From: a virus
Virus record (IMG/VR): IMGVR_UViG_3300020469_003050
Span: 64,001-128,000 of that record
Length of the DNA: 64,000 nucleotides
Strand: one strand, 5' to 3'
Each line of letters begins with the position of its first letter. The stretch's first letter is position 1. Below, in pieces: positions 1-8,222 of this stretch. A program made the translations under genes and the position numbers. The notes beneath the pieces are model-generated. The model saw nothing but the letters and a program-made list of their open reading frames with translations, searched no databases and was not told the origin of the DNA.

Positions 1-40
1 TGTTAATATAGTATATTAAACCATAAGGAGAACTAATAAC

Positions 41-796
41 ATGCAAGATATATTAAAAGATATCGTTAAACATACGCATTCGTTAGGTATTATTCAAGCG
101 GCTAAGGTCACTACAGATGATACTGGTACAACGATTGATGCTATGGATGATGATAGAACAGTGGTGTTAAGGGGTAAACTACATACACCAGTAGCAGAGT
201 TTAAAGGTAAGTTTGGTCTTGGTAGACTAGGCGTACTAAGTGGTTATCTTAATTACGAGGGAGAAGATAATCAAGGTAAAACAGTGAAAGCTGGTGTCGA
301 AGTAGGACATGAAGAACGTAATGGTGAAATGGTTCCTACTCAACTATCGTTTTCAATTCCAGGTGCAATGGAATCAACTTATCGTGTAATCGTAAGTGAA
401 CTGGTAGATGCACAAATCAAAACTGCAAACTTCAAAGGTGCTAAATGGGACGTTGAAGTTATGCCAACACAAAAAGCAATCAAGGACTTACAATACTTTT
501 CAGGTATTCTAGGAGCCTATGATCCACTATTTACTGTTAAGACAGTAGACGGTGTACTGAAATTCTTTATCGGTGACCGTTCAACTGACAGAGTAGAACT
601 TCCATTCGCACAGAATGTAAACGGTGAACTAAACACTGGTTGGAGTTTCCCTCTATCAACTGTATTAACAATCTTGAAACTTGGTGATACTAGCACGATG
701 AGTGTTAAAATTTCAGACCAAGGTGCAATGATGATACAAGTAGACAGTGGCATTGGACTCTACGAATACATCTTACCAGCTAAATCAGGTAACTAG
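41..796 (+). CDS. 45: T4 gp45-like DNA polymerase sliding clamp
   Basis: Probable processivity clamp that encircles DNA and tethers the replicative polymerase; in T4-like phages it also activates late transcription. The 251-residue product has the general layout of T4 gp45: a segment around residues 56-70 (FKGKFGLGRLGVLSGYL) resembling the T4 region that ends in LNGFLGILSLV, and a C-terminus with a QGAMMIQV strand followed by YEYILPAK, comparable to the end of gp45. It is a little longer than T4 gp45 (228 residues). A strong AAGGAG ribosome site lies at 25-30. The clamp-loader genes 44 and 62, usually downstream in T4, are not present here. The family call rests on weak pattern similarity and genome context. 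Confidence 0.7.
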   Translation: MQDILKDIVKHTHSLGIIQAAKVTTDDTGTTIDAMDDDRTVVLRGKLHTPVAEFKGKFGLGRLGVLSGYLNYEGEDNQGKTVKAGVEVGHEERNGEMVPTQLSFSIPGAMESTYRVIVSELVDAQIKTANFKGAKWDVEVMPTQKAIKDLQYFSGILGAYDPLFTVKTVDGVLKFFIGDRSTDRVELPFAQNVNGELNTGWSFPLSTVLTILKLGDTSTMSVKISDQGAMMIQVDSGIGLYEYILPAKSGN

Positions 797-799
797 AAA

Positions 800-2341
800 G
801 TGATTGACTTAGGTAGAAATAATCTAAGTTCCGGTTATGCAATCTTCTTGCCGGCTATTTCGAATTTCTATGTTCGTAAAATCTCTCAACATTATGCGGA
901 CAAAACAGATATGTTCCCACCAGAACGTATTCCAAAAGGTTTCGAACACGGCTTAGACGGATTAAATATACTGGACAAAGATAAAGGCTATGTGCATTAT
1001 TCTCATGGTCTTTATTCGGCAGGTCATGCCAATCTTGATTTAGAAGGTTCTAAAATCGATGATGGAATGGTTGTCAATCGTAACAGAGAAAACACAGTAC
1101 TAGTAGGAGATTCAGGAGGCTATCAGATTGGTAGTGGTGCTTGGAAACTTGACTGGTCTCAGTTTGAAAATGGTGCAGATTGGCAAAAGACAAGATGTGG
1201 TATTATGACATGGTTAGAAGAATACTGTGATTATAGTATGACACTTGATATTCCTATGTGGGGTTATCTTCCACAGTATCGTGATAAAACAGGTTTAAAA
1301 TCTGCTGATGAATGTTTAGAGAAAACAATATTCAATCACAAATTTTTTATTGATAACCGTATCCCGGGTAAAACTAAGTTTCTCAATACACTACATGGTG
1401 CTAATTGGGATACTAGTGAGAAATGGTATCAGGCAGTCAAACAATTCAATGATCCTAAAGTCTATGGCGATAGAGCATTTGAAGGTTGGGCTATGGCTGG
1501 TGACCATGCCGGTGATGCAGAACTTCTGCTAAGGCGATTAATCACAATGCGTGATGATGGCATGTTAGCAGGTGACGATGTTTGGATACACGTTCTAGGC
1601 ATTAGCGTTCTCCCATGGGGTTGTTTCTTAACAGCCATTCAAAGACAACTAAGAGAGCATGTTAATCCAAATATCACAATATCTTTTGATGCGGCCTCTC
1701 CCTATATAACTGCATCTAAAGGTTTGGCATACGATTATCCTGACTTGAGCGGAGGTGCTTGGTCTTATAAAACTAAAAAGTTGAACTGGAGACAAGATAT
1801 TTCTAATCCGGATCAACCTTGGATGTATGAAGGTGCTATTGGTTCACGACTTAATATGCGTGATATCAACTACATGCAACCAGGTATGTTGAATAGGAAC
1901 AAGAAGGAAGCAAAATCAAGTTGGGATAGTCTATCCTATATATTAATTCAAGCACATAATACGGAGTATCATATTCGAGGTATGCAAGATGCATTACGTA
2001 GATTCGACCACGAATATGAAATGTTACGTGACAAGATTGATATTCACAACATGAATTTAGGTAAAACTAATGTGTTAAGTGATGTTGTACCTGATACAGT
2101 ATTGTACTTTGCAAAGTTTGTTGAAGAACTTTTTGTATCAGATAAACCAATGGACATGTTAAGTGATTTTAAAGCATTTTTACGTAAGTGTGAAGGATCA
2201 CGTGTTCAAAACATTTCGACAACTCCAGACTTTATGGAGTTTGAGGAAGCAAACGTTAAGACAGATGAATTTGTAGAAGCCGTAAAAGGTAAACGTAAAG
2301 AATACGAAACACCTGATACAGTATCAGACTTATTTGGTTAA
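800..2341 (+). CDS. dpdA: DpdA-like 7-deazaguanine DNA transglycosylase
   Basis: TGT-fold enzyme predicted to swap guanine in DNA for a 7-deazaguanine base, a modification that protects phage DNA from restriction. The 513-residue product has the DSGGYQ motif at residues 104-109, matching the substrate-binding Asp region of tRNA-guanine transglycosylases, and a later SFDAASPY segment that fits the nucleophile-Asp region in DpdA proteins. It starts with GTG three bases after the clamp stop codon, so it is probably translationally coupled. FolE, QueE and a QueD-like protein nearby supply the precursor pathway, which argues for DNA modification rather than tRNA modification. No QueC was found, so the final base is unknown. 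Confidence 0.82.
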   Translation: MIDLGRNNLSSGYAIFLPAISNFYVRKISQHYADKTDMFPPERIPKGFEHGLDGLNILDKDKGYVHYSHGLYSAGHANLDLEGSKIDDGMVVNRNRENTVLVGDSGGYQIGSGAWKLDWSQFENGADWQKTRCGIMTWLEEYCDYSMTLDIPMWGYLPQYRDKTGLKSADECLEKTIFNHKFFIDNRIPGKTKFLNTLHGANWDTSEKWYQAVKQFNDPKVYGDRAFEGWAMAGDHAGDAELLLRRLITMRDDGMLAGDDVWIHVLGISVLPWGCFLTAIQRQLREHVNPNITISFDAASPYITASKGLAYDYPDLSGGAWSYKTKKLNWRQDISNPDQPWMYEGAIGSRLNMRDINYMQPGMLNRNKKEAKSSWDSLSYILIQAHNTEYHIRGMQDALRRFDHEYEMLRDKIDIHNMNLGKTNVLSDVVPDTVLYFAKFVEELFVSDKPMDMLSDFKAFLRKCEGSRVQNISTTPDFMEFEEANVKTDEFVEAVKGKRKEYETPDTVSDLFG

Positions 2342-2362
2342 CGATAAAAGGAGGAACTAACT

Positions 2363-3655
2363 ATGTTAGAAAAACTTTTTGGATTATCTAAAAAGAATAC
2401 GACCGTCAGAACGGAAGTTATGGCCGGTCTTGCGACATTCCTTACTATGGCATATATCACAGTCGTAAACCCTGCGATTTTGTCAACCGAAGGTACTGGA
2501 ATGGATTTTGGTGCAGTATTCACCGCTACAATTATTGCGGCGGTAGTGGGTACCTTAATCATGGGACTATGGGCTAATTGGCCTGTAGCACTTGCTCCAG
2601 GAATGGGACTGAATGCCTTCTTTGCATTCGGTGTTATTTTTGGTATGGGTTACACATATCAACAAGCATTAGCGGCTGTGTTTATCGCAGGTGTTGTGTT
2701 TCTTGGTTTGAGTATGACACCAGCACGAAGGTATATTATTAATAGTATCCCGAAAGGCATGAAGCTAGGTATAGGAGCAGGTATTGGTCTGTTCTTAGCT
2801 ATTATCGGTCTTAAGAATGCAGGTGTCGTTGTTGATAATCCAGCAACACTAGTTGGACTAGGAGACATTTCTAGTTGGCCAGTATTACTTGCAGGTCTAG
2901 GTTTTGCATTAATGGCAATCTTAGATAAGCGAGGAGTACCAGGTTCAATTATTATTGGTATCTTAGCCGTAAGTGTGATTGCTTGGATCACAGGTATCGC
3001 TGACCTTAATGGTGTAGTTGGTGCAGTTCCAAGTCCAGCACATGCATTTACATTAGACTTTAGTTTGATTGCAACAGCCGGTTTCATCGGTGTAGCATTT
3101 GCATTCTTATTTGTTGATTTCTTTGATACGGCAGGTACACTTACAAGTGTTGCCAACCTTACAGGGAAAGTGAATAAGAAGGGAGAAGTAGAAGGTATCG
3201 ACAGAGCCCTTCTAGCAGATTCAACTGCAACAACTATTGGTGCTTTAGCAGGTACTAGTAACACAACTTCATATATTGAAAGTGGTGCTGGTATTAAAGA
3301 AGGTGGTAAGACAGGATTAACTGCGGTTGTCGTAGCAATCTTGTTTGCATTGTGTTTGGTGTTAGCACCATTGGCACAAAGCATTCCAGCATATGCAACT
3401 GCACCTGCGTTAGTCTTTATCGCTACGTATTTCTTACGTAATCTTAAAGATATTAATTGGGATGATGTAAGTGAATATGCACCAGCAGTATTGGCGGCAA
3501 TTATCATGCCACTAACATTTAATATTGCTTATGGTATTGCTTTAGGCTTTATTGCTCATGTAGTAATCAAAGCGGCAAGTGGTAGACATAGTGAACTTAA
3601 TATGGGTTCTCTTGCTATTGCGGCAGTATCAGTACTCTATTTTGTAGTACAATAA
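2363..3655 (+). CDS. NCS2/AzgA-type guanine-hypoxanthine permease
   Basis: Integral membrane purine:proton symporter of the AzgA branch (GhxP/PbuG-like). The 430-residue protein is near full length for the family and has about 12-14 hydrophobic segments. Signatures visible are the N-terminal TEVMAGLATFLTMAYI, the ALAPGMGLNAFFAFGV block (residues about 76-91), FVDFFDTAGTL and GTSNTTSYIESGAGI, all typical of AzgA transporters. A strong AAAGGAGG ribosome site precedes the ATG. It lies between dpdA and a QueD-like gene and close to an adenine phosphoribosyltransferase. Inference: it imports purines for nucleotide salvage, or a deazapurine base used by the DNA-modification pathway. Purine transporters are unusual cargo for a phage. 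Confidence 0.9.
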   Translation: MLEKLFGLSKKNTTVRTEVMAGLATFLTMAYITVVNPAILSTEGTGMDFGAVFTATIIAAVVGTLIMGLWANWPVALAPGMGLNAFFAFGVIFGMGYTYQQALAAVFIAGVVFLGLSMTPARRYIINSIPKGMKLGIGAGIGLFLAIIGLKNAGVVVDNPATLVGLGDISSWPVLLAGLGFALMAILDKRGVPGSIIIGILAVSVIAWITGIADLNGVVGAVPSPAHAFTLDFSLIATAGFIGVAFAFLFVDFFDTAGTLTSVANLTGKVNKKGEVEGIDRALLADSTATTIGALAGTSNTTSYIESGAGIKEGGKTGLTAVVVAILFALCLVLAPLAQSIPAYATAPALVFIATYFLRNLKDINWDDVSEYAPAVLAAIIMPLTFNIAYGIALGFIAHVVIKAASGRHSELNMGSLAIAAVSVLYFVVQ

Positions 3656-3665
3656 GATAAGTATT

Positions 3666-3690
3666 TATAGGGGAGCATTGTTCCCCTATA
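3666..3690. terminator. perfect 9-bp hairpin after the permease gene
   Basis: A 9-bp perfect inverted repeat (TATAGGGGA and TCCCCTATA) surrounds a 7-base loop, 10 bases after the permease stop codon. No uninterrupted T-run follows directly (the next T5 is 16 bases on), so it may be a weak terminator or a 3' mRNA stabiliser. Confidence 0.5.
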
Positions 3691-3719
3691 ATCCAACATT
3701 TTTAACTAAGGAGGACAAA

Positions 3720-3923
3720 ATGGCATCAGGACAAAGAGCATTCGCTAAAAAGAAAGCACACAGACTTGAAAAACTCAGAGCGGTCCACAGGGCACTTGAC
3801 AATCAGATTAAAAAAGATTATAATAAGTATCAAGACGTTCAAGGCAAAAAGGTTGAAAAATTGAAATTAAAAGAAGAAATTGTATCCCTAGAAAATGAAT
3901 TAGGGTCACAGTTAAATGGGTAG
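3720..3923 (+). CDS. YdcH/DUF465-like small coiled-coil protein
   Basis: A 67-residue, lysine-rich, mostly helical protein. The pattern HRALDNQIKKD followed by KVEKLKLKEEI resembles the DUF465 (YdcH) family, in which a short helical hairpin ends in a KLxLKDEI-type motif. Function is unknown in that family. The start at 3720 was chosen over an upstream in-frame ATG because AAGGAGG at 3708-3714 is well placed for it and the upstream codons fall in the hairpin region. The stop codon overlaps the first possible ATG of the next gene. Confidence 0.7.
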   Translation: MASGQRAFAKKKAHRLEKLRAVHRALDNQIKKDYNKYQDVQGKKVEKLKLKEEIVSLENELGSQLNG

Positions 3924-3963
3924 TTACTATAACTACATGCTAAACGAAAGTAGAAAGGCTAAT

Positions 3964-4368
3964 ATGGAAGATGATATTAAAAAACAAAAACAAAATGCAA
4001 CAAGATGGATTTGGGTTACATTTCAGAAAGAAGGTATACACAAGTATCCAGCGGCACTTGATGACCCTGCGTTAGCAACTGGCGATGAGTATGATGTTAG
4101 TTTTCTAGGATATCCTCATAGACATATCTTTCATTTTCGTGTAGCAATTACAGTTACACACAACGACAGGGATATTGAGTTTATTCAATTCAAACGTTGG
4201 CTAGAGAAACTATATGCAGAGAAGACTTTAGAACTAGATTACAAGTCATGTGAAATGATGAGTGATGATTTGTTTGATAAGATTGCAGATAAGTATCCCG
4301 GTCGTAGTGTTAAAATTGAAGTATCCGAAGATGGAGAAAATGGGGCTTTGATTGAATATGGAACTTGA
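3964..4368 (+). CDS. QueD/PTPS-fold-like protein, putative
   Basis: A 134-residue protein whose layout fits a divergent 6-pyruvoyltetrahydropterin synthase fold: HRHIFHFRVAITV (like the HGHNY-type zinc strand), then DIEFIQFKRWLEKL (like viDFxxLK), CEMMSDDLFDKIADKYP (like the PTxENLA helix) and VKIEVSEDGENGALIEY (like the final VxVxET strand). If correct, it would make 6-carboxytetrahydropterin from the FolE product, between folE and queE in preQ0 synthesis. Some expected catalytic residues are not obvious. Close relatives in T4-like cyanophages are, as far as I recall, usually left as hypothetical. The start at 3964 has a good AGAAAGG site; an in-frame ATG at 3916 would add 16 residues. Confidence 0.55.
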   Translation: MEDDIKKQKQNATRWIWVTFQKEGIHKYPAALDDPALATGDEYDVSFLGYPHRHIFHFRVAITVTHNDRDIEFIQFKRWLEKLYAEKTLELDYKSCEMMSDDLFDKIADKYPGRSVKIEVSEDGENGALIEYGT

Positions 4369-4918
4369 TTATAAAAATTCTCTAGCAGAAGATATACAAG
4401 CAATGGTTCGGGTAGTTCCGGACCATCCTAAACCTGGCATCATGTATCAAGACATGGCAAGTATTTTTAATCACCAAGATGGTTTATCTAAATGCATGAC
4501 ACTTATAAAAGATTGGATGTATGCTACTCAAGTAGCTTATAATTACACTCGAATCGTAGGATTAGAAGCACGTGGGTTTCCTTTAGCAGGATACTTAAGT
4601 GCAGATATGAATAGACCATTTGCTATGGCTAGAAAAAAAGGCAAGTTACCAGGACCAACAATTTTTACAGAATATGAACTTGAATACGGTACGGACGAAC
4701 TACACCTACAAACTGATTCAGTGTTAGAAGGCGACCGTGTTCTAGTACTTGATGATGTTATTGCAACCGGTGGAACACTGGAAGCAGTAACGTCATTGAT
4801 TACACGTATGGGTGCAGAAACAATAGGAATAGGAAGTATAATGGACTTGACTTTCTTAGGTGGTTCTGCTAAACTAAAATCTAAGGGATACAATGTTTAT
4901 AGTATCTTAAAGGAGTAG
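4358..4918 (+). CDS. apt: adenine phosphoribosyltransferase
   Basis: Purine salvage enzyme that joins a purine base to PRPP to give the nucleotide. The product (about 186 residues) opens with VVPDHPKPGIMYQDMASIF, the hallmark of Apt (xFPxxGIxFxDI). The PRPP-binding motif VLVLDDVIATGGTLEA is intact and GLEARGFPLAG is the loop before it. The start at ATG 4358 overlaps the end of the previous gene; a TTG at 4352 is an alternative. Next to a purine permease and a DpdA-based pathway, it suggests the phage salvages purine bases from the medium or from degraded host nucleic acid. Confidence 0.9.
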   Translation: MELDYKNSLAEDIQAMVRVVPDHPKPGIMYQDMASIFNHQDGLSKCMTLIKDWMYATQVAYNYTRIVGLEARGFPLAGYLSADMNRPFAMARKKGKLPGPTIFTEYELEYGTDELHLQTDSVLEGDRVLVLDDVIATGGTLEAVTSLITRMGAETIGIGSIMDLTFLGGSAKLKSKGYNVYSILKE

Positions 4919-4919
4919 T

Positions 4920-5351
4920 ATGTTAATTAATATTTTATGGGCTTCAATGACTGGTAATGCAGAAGACGTTGCAGATAATTTTGAAGTGATTGCTAAGAAA
5001 AGAAATCATGAGGTCAACTTAGTTGAACTCAACGATGTAACTGCTGATAAACTACAAGAAATGAAACTTGCAGTTGTGGTTACATCAACTACAGGTGATG
5101 GTGATTTGCCTCATAATGGTGACGAGTTTTGGGATTGGTTAGAGAACTCAACTAGTCAATTTAAAAATCTTACATATTCTGTTTGTGCATTAGGTGATAG
5201 TTCACATCAGACTTTTTGTGGAGCAGGTAATAAAATAAACAGTAAACTAGATGAACTAGGTGCAACACGTATTAAAAATATTATAGAATGTGATTGTGGC
5301 ACTGAAGGTTCAGAAGAATGGTTTAAAGAACTACTAAAGGAAATTGAATGA
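4920..5351 (+). CDS. flavodoxin-like (MioC-type) electron carrier
   Basis: Small FMN-binding redox protein of 143 residues. The phosphate loop SMTGNAEDVADNF (residues about 9-21), the TTGDGDLPHNGDEFWDWL segment and CALGDSSHQTFCGAG (third FMN loop) are all typical of short-chain flavodoxins and MioC or of flavodoxin domains of diflavin reductases. Flavodoxin is the usual reductant for radical SAM enzymes, so QueE two genes downstream, and the seven radical SAM proteins farther right, are natural clients (inference). The start is two bases after the apt stop, and its end overlaps the next gene by four bases. Confidence 0.88.
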   Translation: MLINILWASMTGNAEDVADNFEVIAKKRNHEVNLVELNDVTADKLQEMKLAVVVTSTTGDGDLPHNGDEFWDWLENSTSQFKNLTYSVCALGDSSHQTFCGAGNKINSKLDELGATRIKNIIECDCGTEGSEEWFKELLKEIE

Positions 5352-6430
5352 TATATCTTGTAGATTTGGAAAGTGTTGAATCCCGCTACACTAAGCAATG
5401 GAAGACACATTTCCCAAAAGTTCTTGGAAGCAACGGTTTGAATGTGACGGTGATAGACGGCCCTAGGGCAGGCATTCCCGAAGCCACTACACCCGGTGCT
5501 TTTCTGAACTTTGGTGGTACAAACATCTACAAGGCGGCACAGATAACAAAAATATCTCAAATGTTTTGCGAAGGCAAAATCAAAGATGGTGATTACTTTT
5601 TGTATGCTGATGCCTGGAACCCTACAGTAATACAGTTAAAATATATGGCTGAATTACTTGGGGTGAAAATCCGGATTGGGGGTATGTGGCATGCAGGTTC
5701 GTATGACCCTCAAGACTTTCTAGGAAGATTGATAGGGAACCAACCATGGGTCCGAAATGCTGAAATGTCAATGTATGAATGTTTCGATGATAACTACTTT
5801 GCAACTAAATTTCATATTGACATGTTTACCCAGACATTTTTTGAGGACGATAGGGATATCGACCGGCAACTCCTTCACTCTATTCGACAAGTGGGTTGGC
5901 CTATGGAATATATAGAAAGCGATTTAGCAAACTATAAAGGTATGGCGAAAGAGGACATGATATTATTTCCTCACAGGTTAGCGCCTGAAAAGCAACCAGA
6001 AGTTTTTGACTATCTCTCAGAGCAAATGCCTGAGTATAATTGGGTAAAGTGTCAAGAACTTAATCTATCTAAGGAAGAATACCACACAATGCTTGGTAAG
6101 GCGAAAATGGTTTTTAGTGCCAACTTACAAGAGACTTTGGGTATATCTGTATTTGAAGGACTTGTAGTTGGTGCTATACCATTAGTACCAGACAGACTAT
6201 CTTATACAGAAATGTGGTCAGATACGTTTAAATATCCTAGTGAATGGACAACTAGTTTAGATGCAGTAAAAGAGAATATAGAACAGATTAAAACGCATAT
6301 TCGTATCTTAATGAATAAGAACTCAGATATGAGCGAATCTATGAATAAAGAAATTGAGAATGTACGTAACTTTTATTCAGTAAATGACTTAGTTACTGAA
6401 TTGCATAAATATAACGAAATTAATGATTGA
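5348..6430 (+). CDS. glycosyltransferase, GT-B-like
   Basis: A 360-residue protein without recognisable membrane segments. The C-terminal half (LGKAKMVFSANLQETLGISVFEGLVVGAIPLVPDRLSYTEM, given in pieces: MVFSANLQETLG, then SVFEGLVVGAIPLVP) is the nucleotide-sugar binding region of group 1 (GT4-type) glycosyltransferases. The N-terminal half is more divergent. Possible roles are glucosylation of phage DNA, as in T4, or decoration of a virion or envelope component. It overlaps the flavodoxin gene by an ATGA and its last codons overlap the folE promoter. Confidence 0.75.
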   Translation: MIYLVDLESVESRYTKQWKTHFPKVLGSNGLNVTVIDGPRAGIPEATTPGAFLNFGGTNIYKAAQITKISQMFCEGKIKDGDYFLYADAWNPTVIQLKYMAELLGVKIRIGGMWHAGSYDPQDFLGRLIGNQPWVRNAEMSMYECFDDNYFATKFHIDMFTQTFFEDDRDIDRQLLHSIRQVGWPMEYIESDLANYKGMAKEDMILFPHRLAPEKQPEVFDYLSEQMPEYNWVKCQELNLSKEEYHTMLGKAKMVFSANLQETLGISVFEGLVVGAIPLVPDRLSYTEMWSDTFKYPSEWTTSLDAVKENIEQIKTHIRILMNKNSDMSESMNKEIENVRNFYSVNDLVTELHKYNEIND

Positions 6431-6455
6431 CATTAAACTCCCACTCATGTATAAT
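6427..6455 (+). promoter_or_regulatory. consensus sigma70-type promoter for folE
   Basis: TTGACA at 6427-6432, 17-base spacer, TATAAT at 6450-6455, both elements matching consensus exactly, with a TG just before the -10. It overlaps the end of the glycosyltransferase gene and starts a new transcription unit for folE-queE-metK. Confidence 0.88.
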
Positions 6456-6459
6456 AATA

Positions 6460-6491
6460 ACTGTATATGGGTGGGTTTACCACCATACAGT
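6460..6491 (+). promoter_or_regulatory. stem-loop at the expected transcription start of folE
   Basis: ACTGTAT and GGTGG pair with CCACC and ATACAGT around a 5-base loop (GTTTA), with a 3-base bulge (ATG) on the 5' side. The hairpin begins about 5 bases after the -10, so it would form the very 5' end of the mRNA. It may protect the transcript, or be a promoter/stem-loop cassette of the kind described in T4-like phages. Confidence 0.6.
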
Positions 6492-6522
6492 ATACAACTA
6501 AAATATAAGGAACATAGTATAA

Positions 6523-7200
6523 ATGAAAAAGACTTCCGAAATAATCAGAGAGCGGATCAAATCTGCTAAAGGCAAGTTTCATAGTAACGATAATATAGCC
6601 GATTTCATCGAACCGGGTGAAATGGAATCACTTCAAAACGAAGTACAAACTTCAATGCAACAAGTATTAGAAAGTTTAGTTATCGATACAGAGAACGACC
6701 ACAACACACAAGAAACCGCAAAACGTGTAGCTAAAATGTTTTTACATGAAACATTTGGTGGGCGTTATGTACCAGAACCAAGAGTAACAAGTTTTCCTAA
6801 TATGGGATATAACAACTTGTATACGACAGGTCCAATTACTATTCGTAGTACTTGTGCCCATCACTTTCAAAATATTGTAGGTAGATGTTGGGTAGGTATC
6901 TTTCCAGAAGAAGAAGTTATTGGACTATCTAAGTTTAATAGACTTGTTCATCACATTGCAGAAAGACCTCAAATTCAAGAAGAAATGACAACACAAATTG
7001 CGGAGAAACTTGTACAGTATTCTAAGACTCCAAACGTTGCAGTTGTTGTTAAAGCAGAACATCATTGCATGACACATAGAGGTGTTAAAGAACACGAAAG
7101 CGATATGACTACGGCAATTATGTTAGGCAAATTTAGAGAGGATTCAAATCTTAAGCAAGAGTTTTATAATCTAATGCTTAGTATGAAAGGGCACAAATAG
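6523..7200 (+). CDS. folE: GTP cyclohydrolase I
   Basis: Converts GTP to 7,8-dihydroneopterin triphosphate, the first step to 7-deazaguanines and folates. The 225-residue protein carries the zinc ligands at C111, H114 (CAHHF) and C182 (HHCMTHRGV), at practically the same positions as in E. coli FolE (110, 113, 181). The substrate loop GLSKFNRLVHHIAERPQIQE is intact. The distal RGVKEHESDMTT segment resembles the RGV...S/T...T end of the family. It has its own strong promoter and is followed within two bases by queE. The same pathway also serves DHFR/ThyA, but the queE neighbour points to deazaguanine synthesis. Confidence 0.95.
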   Translation: MKKTSEIIRERIKSAKGKFHSNDNIADFIEPGEMESLQNEVQTSMQQVLESLVIDTENDHNTQETAKRVAKMFLHETFGGRYVPEPRVTSFPNMGYNNLYTTGPITIRSTCAHHFQNIVGRCWVGIFPEEEVIGLSKFNRLVHHIAERPQIQEEMTTQIAEKLVQYSKTPNVAVVVKAEHHCMTHRGVKEHESDMTTAIMLGKFREDSNLKQEFYNLMLSMKGHK

Positions 7201-7201
7201 A

Positions 7202-8098
7202 ATGAAACTGAGATATTCAGAAGCATTCTATTCTGTACAAGGTGAAGGCAAATATGTAGGAGTACCTAGTGTATTTTTACGTACTTTTGGTTGTAACTTT
7301 CGATGCATGAACTTTGGTTTAGATAGAAGTGAACCAATGCGTGATGAAAAACACAAAATGGGCAATCGTTACAATGACGAAGTAAAAGATTTAATTGATA
7401 AAGGAGTACACGAAACAACAAAAGAATTTGAAGATTTACCAATCATACACACAGGCTGTGATACATACGCAAGTATCTATCCTGAATTTAAAAAATTCAA
7501 TATGCAAAGAACTGTGGATGAAGTTGTTGAACATTTATTAAGTTTAACACCTAATGGTAAATGGGTTCAAGATAACGGACAAGACGTTCATTTAATTATG
7601 ACAGGCGGTGAACCATTGTTAGCATGGCAACGATTGTACATCGACTTGTTTGAACACGAAAGGATGCAAGACTTAAAAAATGTTACATTTGAAACAAACA
7701 CTACACAAAGTTTATACCCAGAGTTTAAAGAATATCTCTCAACTAGGGCAAGATTTAAAACAACATTTAGTTGCTCTCCAAAACTCCCAGTTTCGGGAGA
7801 ACCTTGGGACACTGCTATCAAACCTGATATCGCTAGTGATTACAGTAACGTTCCTGGGTCTAGTATGTATTTTAAGTTTGTTGTTTCTGATAGTACAGAT
7901 GTTGATGATGCTGATAGAGCCGTCAAAGAGTATCGTGCAGTGGGTATTGAATGCCCTGTATACCTTATGCCTTTGGGTGGTAGAAGTGAAGAATATAATC
8001 TTACAATCAAAGATGTGGCAGAACTTTGCATGGAGAAAGGGTGGCGGTTCACGCCAAGATTACACATCAGCCTTTTCGGGAATGCCTGGGGAACCTAG
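7202..8098 (+). CDS. queE: 7-carboxy-7-deazaguanine synthase with an insertion in the cluster motif
   Basis: Radical SAM enzyme that makes 7-carboxy-7-deazaguanine from 6-carboxytetrahydropterin. The start SEAFYSVQGEGKYVGVPSVF and RTFGCNFRC are classical QueE. The expected third cluster cysteine is not in a CxxC after C35: C31 and C35 are followed by about 50 charged residues before GCDTYA (C86), which looks like the CDT end of the normal motif. TGGEPLL (about residue 139) is the SAM-binding GGE motif, and SCSPKLP and KFVVSD are also family segments. The insertion makes it longer (298 residues) than most QueE proteins. It is coupled to folE. Confidence 0.9.
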   Translation: MKLRYSEAFYSVQGEGKYVGVPSVFLRTFGCNFRCMNFGLDRSEPMRDEKHKMGNRYNDEVKDLIDKGVHETTKEFEDLPIIHTGCDTYASIYPEFKKFNMQRTVDEVVEHLLSLTPNGKWVQDNGQDVHLIMTGGEPLLAWQRLYIDLFEHERMQDLKNVTFETNTTQSLYPEFKEYLSTRARFKTTFSCSPKLPVSGEPWDTAIKPDIASDYSNVPGSSMYFKFVVSDSTDVDDADRAVKEYRAVGIECPVYLMPLGGRSEEYNLTIKDVAELCMEKGWRFTPRLHISLFGNAWGT

Positions 8099-8105
8099 AT
8101 ATGAT

Positions 8106-8207
8106 ATGCAACATGACGATGGTACCGCATCTAGGCATGAGGAAGATAAGACTTATGAGAATGAAGTCGAAGGAATTGAACAACGTATTCGTAAAGCCGG
8201 ATACTAG
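8106..8207 (+). CDS. small acidic ORF between queE and metK
   Basis: An in-frame ATG opens a 33-codon, very charged ORF (MQHDDGTASRHEEDK, then ENEVEGIEQRIRKAGY) that fills the gap between queE and metK. A GGGGAACC lies about 9-16 bases upstream. The acidic helix-like composition and the fit to the gap support it slightly, but no family is recognised and the ORF may be chance. Confidence 0.35.
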   Translation: MQHDDGTASRHEEDKTYENEVEGIEQRIRKAGY

Positions 8208-8222
8208 ACAGAAGGAGTTAAT

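Noticed and set aside
2659-3507. 282-codon minus-strand ORF
   Set aside because: A shadow of the permease gene: repetitive, low-complexity translation in the antisense frame, with no promoter or ribosome site.
3661-3670. CTATAAATAC on the minus strand, a perfect late promoter motif
   Set aside because: No gene follows on that strand (it would run antisense into the permease), and it overlaps the hairpin at 3666-3690.
7680-8207. Long plus-strand ORF overlapping the end of queE
   Set aside because: Most of it lies inside queE in another frame. Only its last 33 codons, after queE, were kept as a tentative small gene.
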